A stretch of DNA of 7,723 nucleotides from contig JAWGHR010000031.1 in assembly GCA_032560695.1 (NCBI GenBank), forward strand, positions 1 through 7,723, written 5' to 3'. The notes under the pieces are model-generated. The model searched no databases. It was not told the origin of the DNA and saw only the letters and a list, made by a program, of their open reading frames with translations. Both the position numbers and the translations under genes were made by a program. Source of the DNA: Peptoniphilus_A harei_B. Its GTDB lineage: Bacteria > Bacillota > Clostridia > Tissierellales > Peptoniphilaceae. Below, piece after piece: positions 6,342 through 7,723 of the stretch (the stretch's first letter is position 1; each line of letters starts with the position of its first letter).

Positions 6342-6929
6342 GTGAAAAAGATGACAAAATTAGTATTTGCAAGTCTTGGAATTATTGTATTTTTAGGAGC
6401 GTGTAGCAATCAAAGTGAATCGAATAATTCTAAAAGCACAAACGAGGAATCGACTTCTACAGCGTCTAGTGAAATGAATAGTATGGAGGGAATGAATCAC
6501 GAAGGTATGGTTCCTTCTTCAATGAAAGATGCTGCAAACCCTAAATTCCCGGTGGGAAGTAATGTTATACTGCTAGGCGATCATATGGAAGGGATGAAAG
6601 GTGCAAATGCTCAAGTTGTAGGGGCCTTTGATACTACAATGTATGAAGTAAGCTATGAGCCAAAAACTGGGGGACCAATGGTTAACAATCATCGATGGGT
6701 AGTACAAGAAGAGTTAAAAGATACTGAGACTGTAGCAAATGAGGGCGATACTGTTATCTTGAATGCCGATCACATGGATGGGATGATGGGAGCTGAAGCA
6801 AAAGTAGATAAATCTATTACAGGAACTGTTTACGTTGTTAATTACACTCCAACCGATGGTCAAGAAGAAGTTAAGAATCATATGTGGGTAACTGAAGATG
6901 AGATGGAATATGACGAAAATAATGAGTAA
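6342..6929 (+). CDS. copL: CopL/YdhK-like copper-binding lipoprotein with two DUF1541 repeats
   Basis: This is a 195-aa surface lipoprotein. The signal peptide ends in the lipobox LGAC (Cys21), followed by a Ser/Asn/Glu-rich linker and a Met/His-rich stretch (MNSMEGMNHEGM). Two tandem DUF1541 repeats follow, near residues 67-125 and 131-188. Each has a DHMxGMxGAxA core and ends in a NHxWVxxxE motif. CopL of Staphylococcus aureus, a membrane-anchored copper-binding lipoprotein encoded with a copper ATPase, is the closest family known to me. The start is the GTG at 6342, 9 nt after AAAGGAGG (6325-6332). The ATG at 6333 directly abuts that site and is too close. It is the last gene of the operon, and all features of a working copper-scavenging protein look intact. 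Confidence 0.88.
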   Translation: MKKMTKLVFASLGIIVFLGACSNQSESNNSKSTNEESTSTASSEMNSMEGMNHEGMVPSSMKDAANPKFPVGSNVILLGDHMEGMKGANAQVVGAFDTTMYEVSYEPKTGGPMVNNHRWVVQEELKDTETVANEGDTVILNADHMDGMMGAEAKVDKSITGTVYVVNYTPTDGQEEVKNHMWVTEDEMEYDENNE

Positions 6930-7029
6930 TTTTATATACTAAACCAATAAGCTGGTACATGGCCTTCGTATTCTCAACATGAGGAATATGAGCTCTTTGT
7001 TAATAAGGACTGATGAGTTGTGCAAAATC

Positions 7030-7070
7030 AAATCTGGGTCAGAACGAACCTCATTCTGGCTCAGATTTTT
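7030..7070 (+). terminator. Intrinsic terminator at the end of the copper cluster
   Basis: A 15-bp stem pairs 7030-7044 with 7054-7068 around a 9-nt loop, with only two G-T wobbles. It ends in a run of five T residues (7066-7070). It lies 100 bp after the lipoprotein stop and is immediately followed by the end of the insertion sequence. It may also work in reverse, since the other strand has a short T-rich tail. Confidence 0.75.
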
Positions 7071-7095
7071 GGCTCTTCGACATTTAGTGCTGGTA
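7071..7095. repeat. Candidate terminal inverted repeat of the ISL3 element
   Basis: The sequence begins GGCTCTTCGACATTTAGTG and lies about 60 bp beyond the 3' end of the transposase frame, the arrangement seen in ISL3 elements. The inner limit is a guess because the partner repeat is outside the window. Confidence 0.55.
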
Positions 7096-7120
7096 GAGAG
7101 ACAACTGAAAATTTAGTCAT

Positions 7121-7152
7121 AACCAGTTAGGCAGAGTGCTTAACTGGTTTTT
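7121..7152 (+). terminator. Hairpin with T-run just inside the IS end
   Basis: A 12-bp stem pairs 7121-7132 with 7138-7149 (one G-T wobble) around the 5-nt loop AGAGT. It runs into TTTTTGTTTT on the + strand. In that direction it would stop transcripts entering the element from the copper operon. On the transposase strand the hairpin is not followed by T residues, so it is a weak terminator there. Confidence 0.65.
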
Positions 7153-7723
7153 GTTTTACTTGGAAGATCAAGCCTTGAATGAGATAAATTCTTGCTCGAA
7201 AGTTTTACTATACCTGGGTTTTAAAGCATATTGAATCCCTAATTTGTATTTATTTAAAAACGTCAGCTTCTTACAAAACCATTGTGGAAGGCATTGATCT
7301 AAGCTGTTGATCGTATCGAAAAAACTTTGGTTGTCCTTGTGTTTAAAGTGATAGAGGAGGAGCTGGCAAGTCTCGTAAGCCCTGGTTAATTGCTCGTCGT
7401 AACTCAAAAGCTCATCGACCATCGCTTTTTGCGTCATTGGTCTGCGAAAGGATCGATCATATTGATAATCGGAACTATCCAGATCATAGGCATGCGTAAG
7501 GAGTAATTTCCAGAATCGCTTCAATCGTCAATACTTTGTCGGTTCCGTTTTTTGAAACCTGTTCATTGTTTTGATTCGCAACTGATTTAACGTACGAGTG
7601 ATTTGTTGGACAATGTGAAAGCGATCGGTCACGATTTTGGCGTTTGGGAAGACCGCTTTTACAAGTTCAAAATAAGGGGCATTCATATCCATCACGACGT
7701 ATTTCACGTTCGCTCGTGCTTTT
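7128..7723 (-). pseudogene. ISL3-family transposase, C-terminal part, inactivated
   Basis: This is the back part of a DDE transposase. From the right edge the frame reads through VKYVVMDMNAPYFELVK and VTDRFHIVQ, typical of ISL3 enzymes. It is then broken by TGA at 7528-7530 (+ strand TCA), where CGA (Arg) is the likely ancestral codon. The same frame continues at once with RLKRFWKLL and runs to a stop at 7168-7170. After the IQYALK segment the expected NGPxEGxNN region, which carries the catalytic Glu, is absent. The family C-terminus (FRARIYLIQGLIF) appears instead in another frame, reaching a stop at 7128-7130. So there is a nonsense change, a probable internal deletion, and a frameshift that loss of one A in an A-run near 7204 would explain. 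The deletion rests on my memory of the family; the stop and frame change are visible. Confidence 0.72.

Larger units (their letters stand above)
7071..7723 (-). mobile_element. ISL3-family insertion sequence, partial (cut by window edge) and defective
   Basis: The element starts at 7071 with a GGCTCTTCG tip typical of ISL3-type ends and carries a transposase on the - strand reading in from beyond the right edge. The other terminal repeat and the front of the transposase lie outside the window, so target duplication cannot be tested. Base composition changes visibly here, with higher GC than the copper genes, which fits separate acquisition. The transposase is damaged, so the copy is unlikely to move on its own. 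Confidence 0.75.

Overview
The window reads as a copper-handling island from an AT-rich Gram-positive bacterium, most likely of the Lactobacillales (Enterococcus-like). The clues are strong AAAGGAGG-type ribosome binding sites, TTG and GTG starts, a low-GC coding style, a Cys lipobox lipoprotein of the CopL/YdhK type, an OmpR-type two-component system and an ISL3-family insertion sequence. The species cannot be fixed from the sequence. Every intact gene lies on the + strand; only the transposase remnant at the right edge lies on the - strand.

Layout. Positions 2-1702 hold most of a CopA-type Cu(+) P-type ATPase whose N-terminus lies outside the window. It is followed 16 bp later by a 69-aa CopZ-like metallochaperone. 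A 641-bp spacer (1929-2569) has no recognisable gene, only a hydrophobic frame with no start codon, an inverted repeat and a weak promoter candidate. A second CopZ-like gene (2573-2794) ends just before a strong intrinsic terminator or attenuator (2803-2844). Four tightly packed genes follow: a 605-codon open frame joining the front of a multicopper oxidase to the back of an OmpR-family response regulator (2880-4697); its sensor histidine kinase (4697-6091, TAATG overlap); a third, motif-degenerate HMA protein (6106-6312, TTG start); and a CopL/YdhK-like lipoprotein with two DUF1541 repeats (6342-6929, GTG start). A long hairpin with a T-run (7030-7070) ends the cluster. An ISL3-type element begins at the next base and runs off the right edge.

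How the genes fit together. In an intact form, the kinase would sense copper outside the membrane and activate the regulator. The ATPase would export Cu(+), the small HMA proteins would carry copper in the cytosol, the oxidase would convert Cu(+) to Cu(2+) outside the membrane, and the lipoprotein would bind copper at the surface. Here the system looks partly broken. The oxidase has lost its C-terminal cupredoxin domain (type 1 site and half of the trinuclear ligands). The regulator has lost the first strand of its receiver with the acidic pair. The ATPase has substitutions at positions that are nearly invariant in its family, including GDGIND read as GNGIND. The transposase has an in-frame stop and a shifted C-terminus. 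The main discovery is the in-frame oxidase/regulator chimera, which looks like a deletion scar rather than a designed fusion, although the open frame is uninterrupted.
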